Positions 15,289 to 22,447 of a stretch of 23,059 nt of DNA are shown here, piece after piece; position 1 is the stretch's first letter, and the number at the start of each line of letters is the position of its first letter. The position numbers and the translations under genes are program-made. Below the pieces are notes generated by a model. That model saw only the letters and a program-made list of their open reading frames with translations. It ran no database searches and was not told where the DNA came from. Origin of the DNA: JBFHES01 sp041584015. GTDB lineage: Bacteria > Bacteroidota > Bacteroidia > Bacteroidales > M50B96. The stretch is from contig JBFHES010000040.1 of NCBI GenBank assembly GCA_041584015.1, positions 1 through 23,059 on the forward strand, given 5' to 3'.

Positions 15289-16340
15289 ATAGAGAATTGT
15301 AGGGAGAATACGTGAGAGTAATCACCTACAGCTTGATTGGCCGCATTGGTTAGTGCATAATCAACGGTGAGTTTCCTGAATTTTAAACCTAATCCAATGT
15401 TCGGAATAAAGGAGATTTCTTCCTTCCCAAATTCTGTAACTTCTTGAATATTATTAATACCTGCACGCGCAAATAGCGTATTCTTATAGCCCAGTTGTAA
15501 ACCTATATTTGGGTCGATGTTCGCAAACTCAGAGGCAATTAAGGTATGGCGTTCTCCAGCAAAAGTAACGTTGGCATTCATCTCACACAGAAGATTGTAT
15601 TTCTCATTCAGTTCGAAGTTACGGGCTACACCGATAATAAATTGTGGCAAGGTTACCTCAAGTGCAGTGGCTTCGCTTGTATTAAAAGTCGAATCGGCAA
15701 TCGTGATTTCCAATTCCTCATTATTAAAACTCCAGGCATTAAATGTTGAAGTAACATCGCGGGCAACCGCTCCAAATTGCCACTTGTTTAAAGTGTATTG
15801 CATACCTGCATCAAAGCCAAATCCCCAGGCAGAAGCATAATCGCCAACTGTTCTTCTAATTACCTTAACATTGGCTCCATATCTGAAGTTTTCATTCTTG
15901 CTTTGCTGGGCGTATGAAAACAGAAAGCCATAATCAGCTACCGAAAATGATTTGATTCTGTCGTAGTCAATTCCTCCATTAATATCATACAAATCATTCG
16001 TTCCTGGTATGTCGTCAACGGCCGTTCTTATCATGCTCAGTCCGATGGTTCGGCCTTTTTCTAATTGGTATCCAATGGCAAAATAGTCGTGGTTAACCAC
16101 ATTTAGAAAACCGGGCATGTGCATTAAGGAAGCAGAGATGCTTGCCTCTTGAGCAGCTAATCCTGCCGGATTCCAATAGCCCGAGGTAACATCGTTAATG
16201 TGCGCAACGGTAGCATTACCCATAGCAAAGGAATTGGCGCCAACCCCTATATTCATAAATTCGTTGGAGTACAAACGCTGAGCATCTGCACCTTTAAATA
16301 AACAGAAGGTAAAAAGAGTAATTAATATAATTGAACGCAT
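15285..16340 (-). CDS. PorV/PorQ-family outer-membrane beta-barrel protein
   Basis: I use the ATG at 16340 (351 residues), which gives a clean signal peptide MRSIILITLFTFCLFKGADAQ; a TTG 13 codons further upstream would add an unlikely tail. The mature protein opens with EFMNIGVGANSFAMGNATVAHINDVTSGYWNPAGLA, the hallmark of the PorV/PorQ and FadL-like barrels of Bacteroidota, in which the loop Gly-x-x-x-x-x-x-N-P-A-G is conserved. The remainder is amphipathic strands and ends VFSLQFSI, with an aromatic penultimate segment for barrel insertion. PorV shuttles cargo of the type IX secretion system to its attachment site; this one may do that or be a paralog with a transport role. It shares its stop region with the convergent methyltransferase gene. 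A perfect -7 element lies 63 bases upstream of its start. Confidence 0.82.
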   Translation of the reverse strand: MRSIILITLFTFCLFKGADAQRLYSNEFMNIGVGANSFAMGNATVAHINDVTSGYWNPAGLAAQEASISASLMHMPGFLNVVNHDYFAIGYQLEKGRTIGLSMIRTAVDDIPGTNDLYDINGGIDYDRIKSFSVADYGFLFSYAQQSKNENFRYGANVKVIRRTVGDYASAWGFGFDAGMQYTLNKWQFGAVARDVTSTFNAWSFNNEELEITIADSTFNTSEATALEVTLPQFIIGVARNFELNEKYNLLCEMNANVTFAGERHTLIASEFANIDPNIGLQLGYKNTLFARAGINNIQEVTEFGKEEISFIPNIGLGLKFRKLTVDYALTNAANQAVGDYSHVFSLQFSI

Positions 16341-16402
16341 ACGAGTATGATGTAATTTGTAATTTGATAAACTTCTCAAATACCTATTTATTGTTTAAGT
16401 TT

Positions 16403-16410
16403 CAAATATA
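16403..16410 (-). promoter_or_regulatory. -7 promoter element of the PorV/PorQ-like gene
   Basis: On the minus strand this reads TATATTTG, a perfect TAnnTTTG match, directly after the stop codon of the heptose kinase gene and about 63 bases before the ATG at 16340. No well-placed TTG is found upstream. It suggests the gene can be transcribed apart from the upstream kinase gene. Confidence 0.4.
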
Positions 16411-17406
16411 TCAAGAATATGCTTCTATACATTCTTCTAACAATTGTTGTCTGTTGATAGGAACTACTCCAACTTTCTCACACACCAAACCGCCTGCTAT
16501 GTTTGAAATTGCTGCAATGTCGAGTGGGTTAATATTGGCTGCAAGGCATAAACAAGCAACACTAATAACTGTATCTCCTGCACCGGATACATCAGAGATA
16601 TCTCTTATTTCGGCAGGTAGTGTATTGTATTTAGTTCCGTCGCTAATAAAAATACCAGCTTCGGAGAGGGTAATCATTACTTGATCGATATTGTTCTTGT
16701 CATGAATTTTCTTGGCTGCTTTAAATATCGCGGTCGCATCATTTTTAGTGATTTCAATACCAAGTCCTTCAAGGAGTTCCTTAAAGTTAGGTTTGAACAG
16801 CTGCACGTTTTTGTAATGCTTAAAGTTCTTTTTCTTAGGATCAACCAGTACAGGAACTCCTAACACATTGGCAATGTTAACTACCTCTTCTATAAGCACC
16901 GGAGTAATTACACCTTTGTCGTAATCTTGAAAAACAATTGCTTGTGGTTCGTCTTCTTCTAGAATAGCTTTTACCTGAACGATAAACTCATGTTCAATTT
17001 CTTCATGTAGCTTTGTGGTTACTTCTTCATCAACACGAATAAGCTGCTGTCCGCTGCTAATCACCCGGGTTTTTACTGTTGTTGGTCGATGCTCCGAAGT
17101 AACAATGCCTTTATTGCTAATTCCTGCTTCATCAAGCAGGGTTTTGAAAATATCACCCATGTTATCTTTCCCCACCACAGCACAGATAATTGGATCGGCT
17201 CCCAGCGATTTAAGGTTCAGGCCTACATTTGCTGCTCCACCAAGTCGATTATCCTTGTTGGTAATAGACACAATTGGGATTGGGGCTTCCGGAGAAATCC
17301 GATCTACTTTACCCCACATGTATGAATCGATCATCACATCGCCGATTACCATTACTTTCTTGTTCTCGAACGAATTGAATATTTGCTTTATTTGATTTGT
17401 CGTCAC
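16411..17406 (-). CDS. rfaE1: D-glycero-beta-D-manno-heptose-7-phosphate kinase (HldE N-terminal / RfaE1 type)
   Basis: The protein has 331 residues from GTG 17406. A TTG at 17430 would add 8 residues but falls within the -7 promoter element at 17428-17435, so it cannot be the start if that promoter is used. PfkB-family kinase: GDVMIDSYMWGKVDRISPEAPIP (22-44) is characteristic of HldE kinases, LGGAAN (55-60) contacts substrate, KPNFKE is present, and DVSGAGDT holds the catalytic Asp278. It phosphorylates heptose-7-phosphate at C1 for ADP-heptose, a precursor of the lipopolysaccharide inner core. E. coli HldE also has a C-terminal adenylyltransferase domain, which is absent here, so a separate RfaE2 is expected elsewhere in the genome. 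The gene follows priA on the same strand after 83 bases. Confidence 0.93.
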   Translation of the reverse strand: MTTNQIKQIFNSFENKKVMVIGDVMIDSYMWGKVDRISPEAPIPIVSITNKDNRLGGAANVGLNLKSLGADPIICAVVGKDNMGDIFKTLLDEAGISNKGIVTSEHRPTTVKTRVISSGQQLIRVDEEVTTKLHEEIEHEFIVQVKAILEEDEPQAIVFQDYDKGVITPVLIEEVVNIANVLGVPVLVDPKKKNFKHYKNVQLFKPNFKELLEGLGIEITKNDATAIFKAAKKIHDKNNIDQVMITLSEAGIFISDGTKYNTLPAEIRDISDVSGAGDTVISVACLCLAANINPLDIAAISNIAGGLVCEKVGVVPINRQQLLEECIEAYS

Positions 17407-17427
17407 AACTCTAATTTTTGTAAAAGG

Positions 17428-17435
17428 CAAAGATA
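17428..17435 (-). promoter_or_regulatory. -7 promoter element of the heptose kinase gene
   Basis: On the minus strand this reads TATCTTTG, a perfect TAnnTTTG match. Transcription would start near 17421, which supports GTG 17406 as the translation start because the alternative TTG lies inside the promoter element. No TTG at the usual upstream distance. Confidence 0.45.
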
Positions 17436-17489
17436 GGGCGCTTTAGTGAGTATTCATAAAAAAGATAAACTTGGAAGCTTGTAGCTGCT

Positions 17490-19958
17490 TTAAACCGGAT
17501 CTACATCTATTACCACTTGTACCGTTTTGTGTTTTCTTACTATTTGTCTAATGGCGTCCTTGATGATTACACGCACCATGCTTGCATGTTGGTCTTTAGC
17601 AACTTTAAGAATGATGTTTTTTAAATAATAATTTTGTACACGGGCAACCAAGGGATACTCCGGACCCAACAAGTTTTTTCTGAAGGTGGGAAGTAAAATG
17701 GCAGCCATATCTTTTGCTGCACTATTTAAAGCATCGGGTACCTTATGTTTTAAAGTGATTTTAATTAAGCGCGAGAAGGGTGGATAGTTGAAGGTTTTTC
17801 GTTCCTGAACCTGGGCCATAAACATTCCGTGGTAATCGTTATTGAACATGAACTTTACAACCGGATGGCCTGCATCTGAAGCTTGTACCACAACTTTGCC
17901 GCGTTTGTGCTTGCGACCTGCCCGGCCTGCAACTTGTGCCATTAGTTGATAACTGCGCTCGTAGGCTCTGAAGTCTGGAAAATTAAACATGCTATCAGCA
18001 TTTAGGATGCCGACTACACGCACATTGTCAAAGTCCAGACCTTTAGAGATCATTTGTGTGCCCACCAATAAATCCATCTTTCCACAGGCAAAATCATTAA
18101 TTATGCGTTCATACGATTTCTTCGATCGTGTGGTATCCAGGTCTAATCTGCCAACTCTTATATCAGGAAACAAAGCCGAAATTTCAGTTTCTATCTTCTC
18201 TGTTCCAAAGCCTCGTGTACTAATCGATTTTCCATTACAATCCGGGCATTGAGAAGGAATTCCTTGGGAGTATCCGCAGTAGTGACAGATTAATCTACCA
18301 AAGCCTCGATGATAAGTTAGGCTTACATCGCACTGTTGACATTTGGGTACAAAACTGCAAGAGTTGCATTCAACGTATGGTGAAAACCCGCGTCGGTTCT
18401 GAAATAAGATAACTTGTTCTTTATTTTCGAAAGCAGTTTTGAGCTCCTTTAACAGCATCGGTGTAAAATGAGCTCTCATTTCTTTCTTGTATCGGGCTTT
18501 TCTAACATTCGCAATAAATACCTCCGGTAGTTCTAAGCCCTGGTATCTTTCCGGCATTTCTACCAAACCAAATTTACCGGTTTTAGCATTGTAGTAGCTT
18601 TCTATCGATGGGGTTGCCGACCCTAAAATTGTTTTAGCCTTGAAGATGCTAGCTAGCACAATCGAGGCATCTCTACCATTGTATCGTGGTGTCGGAGCGT
18701 ATTGCTTAAACGTATTTTCGTGTTCTTCATCAACAATAATTAACCCCAGCTTTGAGAAAGGCAAGAAAATGGATGAACGGGCACCCAGTATTATTTTGTA
18801 GCTGCTCTCATTATTTTGCAAGATGCTTTTCCAAATTTCTACACGCTCGGTATCTGAGTATTTAGAGTGAAAGACCCCAACTGCATTGCCAAACACTTTA
18901 CGCAAGCGCTCAACAATCTGAGTTGTTAGAGCAATTTCCGGCAGTAGATAAAGTACCTGTTTATTTTGCTGCAAGGCCTCCTGGATAAGATGGATGTATA
19001 CTTCTGTTTTGCCGCTTGAAGTTACGCCGTGTATGAGCACAGTATCTTTACTCTTGAATTGATCCTTAATTTGCGCGATGGCTACATCTTGCTGTGCCGT
19101 TAGCATTTTTAAGGGTTCCACTTTTATTTCGTCAGCACCTAATCTTGATACTTCAACTTGATATTGCTCGAAAATTCCTTTCTTAATAAGTGACTTTAGG
19201 ATTGTATCACTTGCATTGGCATCTTTTAAAAGTAAGCTCTTTTTTAAGGAATTGGCACCTAGGGTTTCAATATAGCCGGTAAGGTGAAGAAACGATAAAA
19301 TAATCTGTTTCTGTTTTTTTGCTCTGCTCAGGCCATCAAGTAATTCATTAATTCTCTCTTCAGTTGCAAATGCTTTGGTAAGCCTAATGTAGTTGTCTAA
19401 TTTGGGTTTGAAACCATCTTTCAAATTCTCATCCAACACAACCGCTCCCTTATCCTGTAGCGACTTAACAATTGAAAAAACGGTTTTTAGTCCTAGTATT
19501 TTTCGGGCCTGATCAGGATTAATACTATCACCATCTTCCAAAAGGCTAACGAAATCAATTTCACGTTTGCTTAACCCGGAGTAGTCTTCGAGTTTAGGGT
19601 TTAAACGAATACTCGATTCTGAATGAATTTGCAAGCCTGATGGTAAGGCAGCTTTAAATACTTCGCCTATGGAACACATGTAATAGTTAGCAATCCAGCT
19701 CCATAACTGTATTTGTTGCGGATGAATGATTGCTTCGTTGTCAAGCACTTCCAGAATATCCTTTGTCTCATAGCCCGAATTGTTTTCATCTAAAATGTCG
19801 GCAATAAGACCTGTGTACATTTTGCGTGTACCGAAAGGAACAATTACACGTTTCCCGGTTGTCAGATTTTCTTGCAAGTGCTCAGGAACGGAGTAAGTGA
19901 AAAATCCATCGAGCGGCAGCGGCAAAATAACCTGTATGAAAACCGGTTTGTTGTTCAT
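17490..19958 (-). CDS. priA: Primosomal protein N' (replication restart helicase PriA)
   Basis: I start at ATG 19958 (822 residues), since MNNKPVFIQVILPLPLDGFFTYSVP is the usual opening of PriA; the frame stays open 15 codons further upstream. The first 110 residues form the 3'-DNA-binding domain. The helicase core has Walker A GVTSSGKT (311-318), DEEH (410-413), GSATPS, and QVAGRAGR as motif VI. Eight cysteines in four CxxC pairs (531/534, 540/543, 558/561, 571/574) bind two zinc ions between the helicase lobes. PriA recognises stalled forks and loads the replicative helicase. At 822 residues it is longer than E. coli PriA (732), with an extended region at about 115-290, as is common in Bacteroidota. 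No other primosome genes are adjacent. Confidence 0.96.
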   Translation of the reverse strand: MNNKPVFIQVILPLPLDGFFTYSVPEHLQENLTTGKRVIVPFGTRKMYTGLIADILDENNSGYETKDILEVLDNEAIIHPQQIQLWSWIANYYMCSIGEVFKAALPSGLQIHSESSIRLNPKLEDYSGLSKREIDFVSLLEDGDSINPDQARKILGLKTVFSIVKSLQDKGAVVLDENLKDGFKPKLDNYIRLTKAFATEERINELLDGLSRAKKQKQIILSFLHLTGYIETLGANSLKKSLLLKDANASDTILKSLIKKGIFEQYQVEVSRLGADEIKVEPLKMLTAQQDVAIAQIKDQFKSKDTVLIHGVTSSGKTEVYIHLIQEALQQNKQVLYLLPEIALTTQIVERLRKVFGNAVGVFHSKYSDTERVEIWKSILQNNESSYKIILGARSSIFLPFSKLGLIIVDEEHENTFKQYAPTPRYNGRDASIVLASIFKAKTILGSATPSIESYYNAKTGKFGLVEMPERYQGLELPEVFIANVRKARYKKEMRAHFTPMLLKELKTAFENKEQVILFQNRRGFSPYVECNSCSFVPKCQQCDVSLTYHRGFGRLICHYCGYSQGIPSQCPDCNGKSISTRGFGTEKIETEISALFPDIRVGRLDLDTTRSKKSYERIINDFACGKMDLLVGTQMISKGLDFDNVRVVGILNADSMFNFPDFRAYERSYQLMAQVAGRAGRKHKRGKVVVQASDAGHPVVKFMFNNDYHGMFMAQVQERKTFNYPPFSRLIKITLKHKVPDALNSAAKDMAAILLPTFRKNLLGPEYPLVARVQNYYLKNIILKVAKDQHASMVRVIIKDAIRQIVRKHKTVQVVIDVDPV

Positions 19959-20028
19959 TCGTTTTTTTTGTAAAAATAGTGATGATTCATTAAGGATGAT
20001 CAATTGTTTAAAATGATTTTCAAATTAA

Positions 20029-20040
20029 GTACTCAAGTAC
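20029..20040. promoter_or_regulatory. Inverted repeat upstream of the sod promoter (possible operator)
   Basis: GTACT-CA-AGTAC is a perfect 5-base inverted repeat with a 2-base spacer, 22 bases before the -7 element of the sod gene and in the priA/sod divergent gap. It sits where an activator or repressor could act. It matches no operator I can name. Confidence 0.25.
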
Positions 20041-20062
20041 CTGTTTAGTCGGCTTTAATTTG

Positions 20063-20070
20063 TAAATTTG
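20063..20070 (+). promoter_or_regulatory. -7 promoter element of the superoxide dismutase gene
   Basis: TAAATTTG is a perfect TAnnTTTG match 42 bases before the start codon at 20113. No TTG lies 17-23 bases upstream; TTTAG at 20043 is the nearest similar sequence. A promoter with a weak -33 element would fit regulation by an activator. Confidence 0.45.
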
Positions 20071-20112
20071 TGATCCCAAAGAATTACTATTTATTATTAA
20101 AAATACGCGACT

Positions 20113-20688
20113 ATGAAATTTGAATTACCTCAATTGCCTTATGCATTGGATGCATTAGCGCCACACATTGATCAAAAAACCTTAGAGTTTCACTATGGAA
20201 AACATCATCAGGCTTATGTTACCAACCTAAATAATTTGGTTCCTGGAACTGAGTTTGAGAATGCCGAGCTTGAGACGATTATTATGAAGTCGAGTGGCGG
20301 AATTTTCAACAATGCTGCACAGGTTTGGAATCATACCTTCTACTTTTTTAGTCTGGCTGCCAATGGTGGTGGCGAACCAACGGGTACATTTGCTGAAGCT
20401 ATTACTCGTGACTTTGGTTCGTTTGCTGAATTTAAAGCTCAGTTTACAAAAGCGGCTGCCACCTTGTTTGGTGCAGGTTGGGCTTGGTTAGTAAAAAATA
20501 AGGAAGGCAAATTAGAGATTGTTCAGGAGAGCAATGCCGGAAACCCTATGACAAAAGGATTAACTCCAATTATGACGTGCGACGTATGGGAGCATGCCTA
20601 TTATTTAGATTATCAAAACAAACGACCAGACTATATTGCTGCTTTTTGGAATTTAGTTAACTGGGAAGTTGTTGCCGCAAGATATTAA
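20113..20688 (+). CDS. sodB: Superoxide dismutase, iron type
   Basis: The protein has 191 residues with an ATG start. The metal ligands are His27 (EFHYGKHH), His74 (VWNHTFYF), Asp157 and His161 (CDVWEHAYYLDY). Gln70 in NNAAQVWNH and the SNAGNP stretch at 140-145 are the residues that mark iron enzymes; manganese enzymes carry Gly at the first place and a Gln near the second. Bacteroidota enzymes of this type are often cambialistic and also work with manganese, so metal use in vivo may vary. It dismutates superoxide to oxygen and hydrogen peroxide in the cytoplasm. It has its own -7 element upstream and a hairpin terminator downstream, so it is monocistronic. It neighbours a Crp/Fnr gene and the thiol-redox operon. 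Confidence 0.96.
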   Translation: MKFELPQLPYALDALAPHIDQKTLEFHYGKHHQAYVTNLNNLVPGTEFENAELETIIMKSSGGIFNNAAQVWNHTFYFFSLAANGGGEPTGTFAEAITRDFGSFAEFKAQFTKAAATLFGAGWAWLVKNKEGKLEIVQESNAGNPMTKGLTPIMTCDVWEHAYYLDYQNKRPDYIAAFWNLVNWEVVAARY

Positions 20689-20699
20689 TACACTATTGC

Positions 20700-20733
20700 A
20701 TGATTAGATCGTCATTGACGGTCTAATCATTTT
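20700..20733 (+). terminator. Terminator between sodB and the convergent Crp/Fnr gene
   Basis: ATGATTAGA (20700-20708) pairs with TCTAATCAT (20722-20730), extended inward by a T-G wobble and CGT/ACG around the loop CATTG; TTTTA follows. It lies 12 bases after the sodB stop. The minus-strand gene's stop codon (20732-20734) abuts it, so the hairpin can serve both directions, although the T-run is better on the plus strand. Confidence 0.75.
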
Positions 20734-21418
20734 ATCCTTTCCGGCTTAATTCCGTTAATGCGGTTCTGTTGCTAATGTTTATGAGCTTCCCCTCAAGGTT
20801 AAGCATTTCTTCCTTTTCAAACTCTTTAATAAACTTAATGGCACTTTCAATGCCTATTGATGCAAAATCGGCAATCTCTTGTCTGGTTAAAATGTGCAAG
20901 GCGTTTTCGCTCTTAAATTCATCGTTCGTAAGGTAGAGTAGAGCTGAGGCCAGTTTACCTCTCATTTGCTTATAGGAAATGCTTTGTATTAAATCGATGT
21001 ATCGACTTTCGTTTCTAAAATGTTTAGAGGTAATATTTAAAGCAAAAGTAGGATACTTTAGCAATAGTTCTTTAAGCGCATTTTTTTCAATCATGCACAC
21101 AGTTGTGTCTTTAAGGGCAATTCCGGAATAGGGATAAATGCTTTCGCCAAATAAGGACGAGAATGCCATAAAATCGCCTGCTTTTGCTAATCGGATATTG
21201 AGTTGTTTATCACGGCCTGTTTGTAAAAAAATACGAACAAGTCCGCTGGTAACTAGTAAAACATGACTGGCAAAAGCCCCTTGTTTGAACACAATCTCCT
21301 TGCGGTAATAATCAATCTTAGTTTTATTAGTATTGATGATTTCTAATTGCTCAGGGGTAAACCCCTGAAAACAATCCAATGTTGCGATCGTTTGTTCCTT
21401 ATGTTCCTTTTTATCCAA
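20732..21418 (-). CDS. Crp/Fnr family transcriptional regulator
   Basis: The protein has 228 residues. It starts at TTG 21418, preceded by the purine-rich AAGGAAAGG; the first in-frame ATG is far inside the sensor domain. Residues about 15-125 form a cyclic-nucleotide-binding-like beta-roll (EIVFKQGAFASHVLLVTSGLVRIF, then KAGDFMAFSSLF), and about 150-215 the winged helix with LTRQEIADFASIGIESAIKFIKEFEKEEML, in which ESAIKFIKEF is the recognition helix. The cluster-binding cysteines of FNR are missing: only Cys16 and Cys109 are seen, so a [4Fe-4S] oxygen sensor of the FNR type is unlikely. The ligand is unknown. The gene is divergent from the NifX/thioredoxin-like operon and shares its 220-base control region, which suggests it regulates that operon or itself. 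Confidence 0.9.
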   Translation of the reverse strand: MDKKEHKEQTIATLDCFQGFTPEQLEIINTNKTKIDYYRKEIVFKQGAFASHVLLVTSGLVRIFLQTGRDKQLNIRLAKAGDFMAFSSLFGESIYPYSGIALKDTTVCMIEKNALKELLLKYPTFALNITSKHFRNESRYIDLIQSISYKQMRGKLASALLYLTNDEFKSENALHILTRQEIADFASIGIESAIKFIKEFEKEEMLNLEGKLINISNRTALTELSRKG

Positions 21419-21445
21419 ACCTTTCCTTCTCTAGTTACGGTTTAA

Positions 21446-21475
21446 CAAAATTAAGCTTCTTCAGCTAAATACAAT
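21446..21475 (-). promoter_or_regulatory. Promoter of the Crp/Fnr gene
   Basis: On the minus strand ATTG (21472-21475) is followed after 18 bases by TAATTTTG (21446-21453), a perfect TAnnTTTG. Transcription would begin about 20 bases before the TTG start at 21418, leaving room for the purine-rich AAGGAAAGG. This is the best-matched complete promoter in the window. Confidence 0.6.
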
Positions 21476-21614
21476 TCAATGCTCCAATAAAAGTTCATTT
21501 TCATAAACAGCAGCATTCCAAATATGAAATAGAACAGGAAAAAATATGGATTTTTTCATATACTTCTTGTAAATACCCCAATGCCATTTGCTAGGCTCGA
21601 AGCCGATCCTGCTG

Positions 21615-21622
21615 TATTTTTG
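21615..21622 (+). promoter_or_regulatory. -7 promoter element of the NifX/thioredoxin-like operon
   Basis: TATTTTTG is a perfect TAnnTTTG match 16 bases before the ATG at 21639. The nearest TTTG (21587-21590) is 24 bases upstream, one more than the usual maximum, so the promoter may need an activator. The mRNA leader would be only about 10 bases. Confidence 0.5.
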
Positions 21623-21638
21623 TCTCAAAATAAATTTT

Positions 21639-21986
21639 ATGAAGCGAGTAGCAATTCCAATAGTCAATAATAAACTGAGCGAATATTTCGGAGCATGCAG
21701 CTTTTATAATATTTATGAGATAAATGGAAATCATGTTTCGAAATCAACCTATAAGAAACCTGCCATATCCGCTATCTCAGAATTACCTGCCTGGGCGGTT
21801 GAGAATGGAATTACTGATATTATTACTTATAAAATCAGTAGCCAGATTATTTCGCTCTTTTCTAAGCATAAGATAAACCTGTATGTTGGAATCTCCATTA
21901 ACGAACCAGAGCAGTTAATCGAAGAGTATCTGAACGAAAACTTAGTGTCGGATCACACGGTGATAGAACAAATTATTAATGAATAA
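21639..21986 (+). CDS. NifX/NifB-C-terminal domain protein (dinitrogenase iron-molybdenum cofactor family)
   Basis: The protein has 115 residues from the ATG at 21639. A start 17 codons further upstream exists but would begin before the -7 element at 21615, so it is unlikely. MKRVAIPIVNNKLSEYFGACSFYNIYEIN and the following AVENGITDIITYKISSQIISLFSKHKINLYVGI match the RNase H-like fold of the NifX/NafY/NifB C-terminal family (Di-nitrogenase Fe-Mo cofactor domain). Members carry iron-sulfur or iron-molybdenum clusters; small stand-alone members occur widely outside nitrogen fixers. The only cysteine is Cys19 (FGACSF), so a cluster would need a dimer or other ligands. It heads an apparent operon with a thioredoxin-like and a thioredoxin-reductase-like gene (gap to the next gene: 21 bases). 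Its role there is unknown. Confidence 0.85.
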   Translation: MKRVAIPIVNNKLSEYFGACSFYNIYEINGNHVSKSTYKKPAISAISELPAWAVENGITDIITYKISSQIISLFSKHKINLYVGISINEPEQLIEEYLNENLVSDHTVIEQIINE

Positions 21987-22007
21987 ATAAACTTAAAATT
22001 TTACAAG

Positions 22008-22355
22008 ATGAAAATGTTACAAACACCAATTCACGAAATTGAAACAGCTGAAGAATTACAGAAAATTATTAGTGAGAATGAGAATGTAATGGTATGTGCC
22101 GGTAGAATGGGACCTATGTGTATTCCTGTATATGAAACTATGGAAGAGCTTGAGGAAGAAAGAACAAATATTAAGTTCTACTCAATGGCATTCGATTCTA
22201 ACGAGGCAGCTCCAATTAGAAATGCACCAATGTGCAGCAGCTTTATGGGCTTACCTTTTACTGTTTATTATAAGAATGGTGAGATGGCGCATGCCACAAC
22301 AAGTATTCAAAGCCGAGAGATGATCACCAATGTTCTGGATAATCACCTGTCATAA
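22008..22355 (+). CDS. Atypical thioredoxin-like protein without a CxxC active site
   Basis: The protein has 115 residues with an ATG start. The fold is thioredoxin-like: an N-terminal helix (AEELQKIISENENVMV), the active-site region CAGRMGPMCIPVYETMEEL (30-48), KFYSMAFDSN as strand beta-3, LPFTVYYKNGEM (82-93) with cis-Pro83, and a final helix. The CGPC pair is absent: cysteines lie at 30, 38 and 76, with GPM before Cys38. Cys38 falls near the usual second active-site cysteine, so a monothiol or a Cys30-Cys38 (CX7C) chemistry is possible. Cys76 is a further candidate. It lies 21 bases after the NifX gene and 92 bases before the thioredoxin-reductase-like gene, which suggests it is the partner protein of that flavoenzyme. 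Identification as thioredoxin fold is good; the chemistry is inference. Confidence 0.8.
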   Translation: MKMLQTPIHEIETAEELQKIISENENVMVCAGRMGPMCIPVYETMEELEEERTNIKFYSMAFDSNEAAPIRNAPMCSSFMGLPFTVYYKNGEMAHATTSIQSREMITNVLDNHLS

Positions 22356-22391
22356 TAGTTTAGGATAGATTTAATAACCAATACCACACTA

Positions 22392-22433
22392 AAGGATGCT
22401 TAGCACATGGTTATGCATGTGTTAAGCATCCTT
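22392..22433 (+). other. 18-bp intercistronic hairpin before the thioredoxin-reductase-like gene
   Basis: Arms at 22392-22409 and 22416-22433 pair over 18 bases with one G-U wobble and loop GTTATG. The left arm begins AAGGATGCTTAGCAC and the right arm ends TTAAGCATCCTT. A run of A residues, not T, follows, and the ATG at 22448 comes 14 bases later. It is too strong to be chance, but it is not a typical terminator on the plus strand. It could set the level of the downstream gene by RNA processing, attenuation or end protection. Confidence 0.75.
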
Positions 22434-22447
22434 AAAAACACCAAACG

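Noticed and set aside
21476..21667. Minus-strand open frame of 63 codons in the gap between the Crp/Fnr gene and the NifX gene
   Set aside because: It overlaps the start of the NifX gene in antisense, covers the promoters of both flanking genes, and its product has no recognisable domain or signal. The gap is better explained as a control region.
21639..21986. Evidence for nitrogen fixation
   Set aside because: A single NifX-type domain occurs in many non-fixing bacteria, and no nitrogenase structural or assembly gene is present in the window.
22392..22433. Reading the 18-bp stem as an ordinary intrinsic terminator
   Set aside because: A-rich sequence follows on the plus strand and the next gene starts 14 bases later. 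No T-run supports termination.
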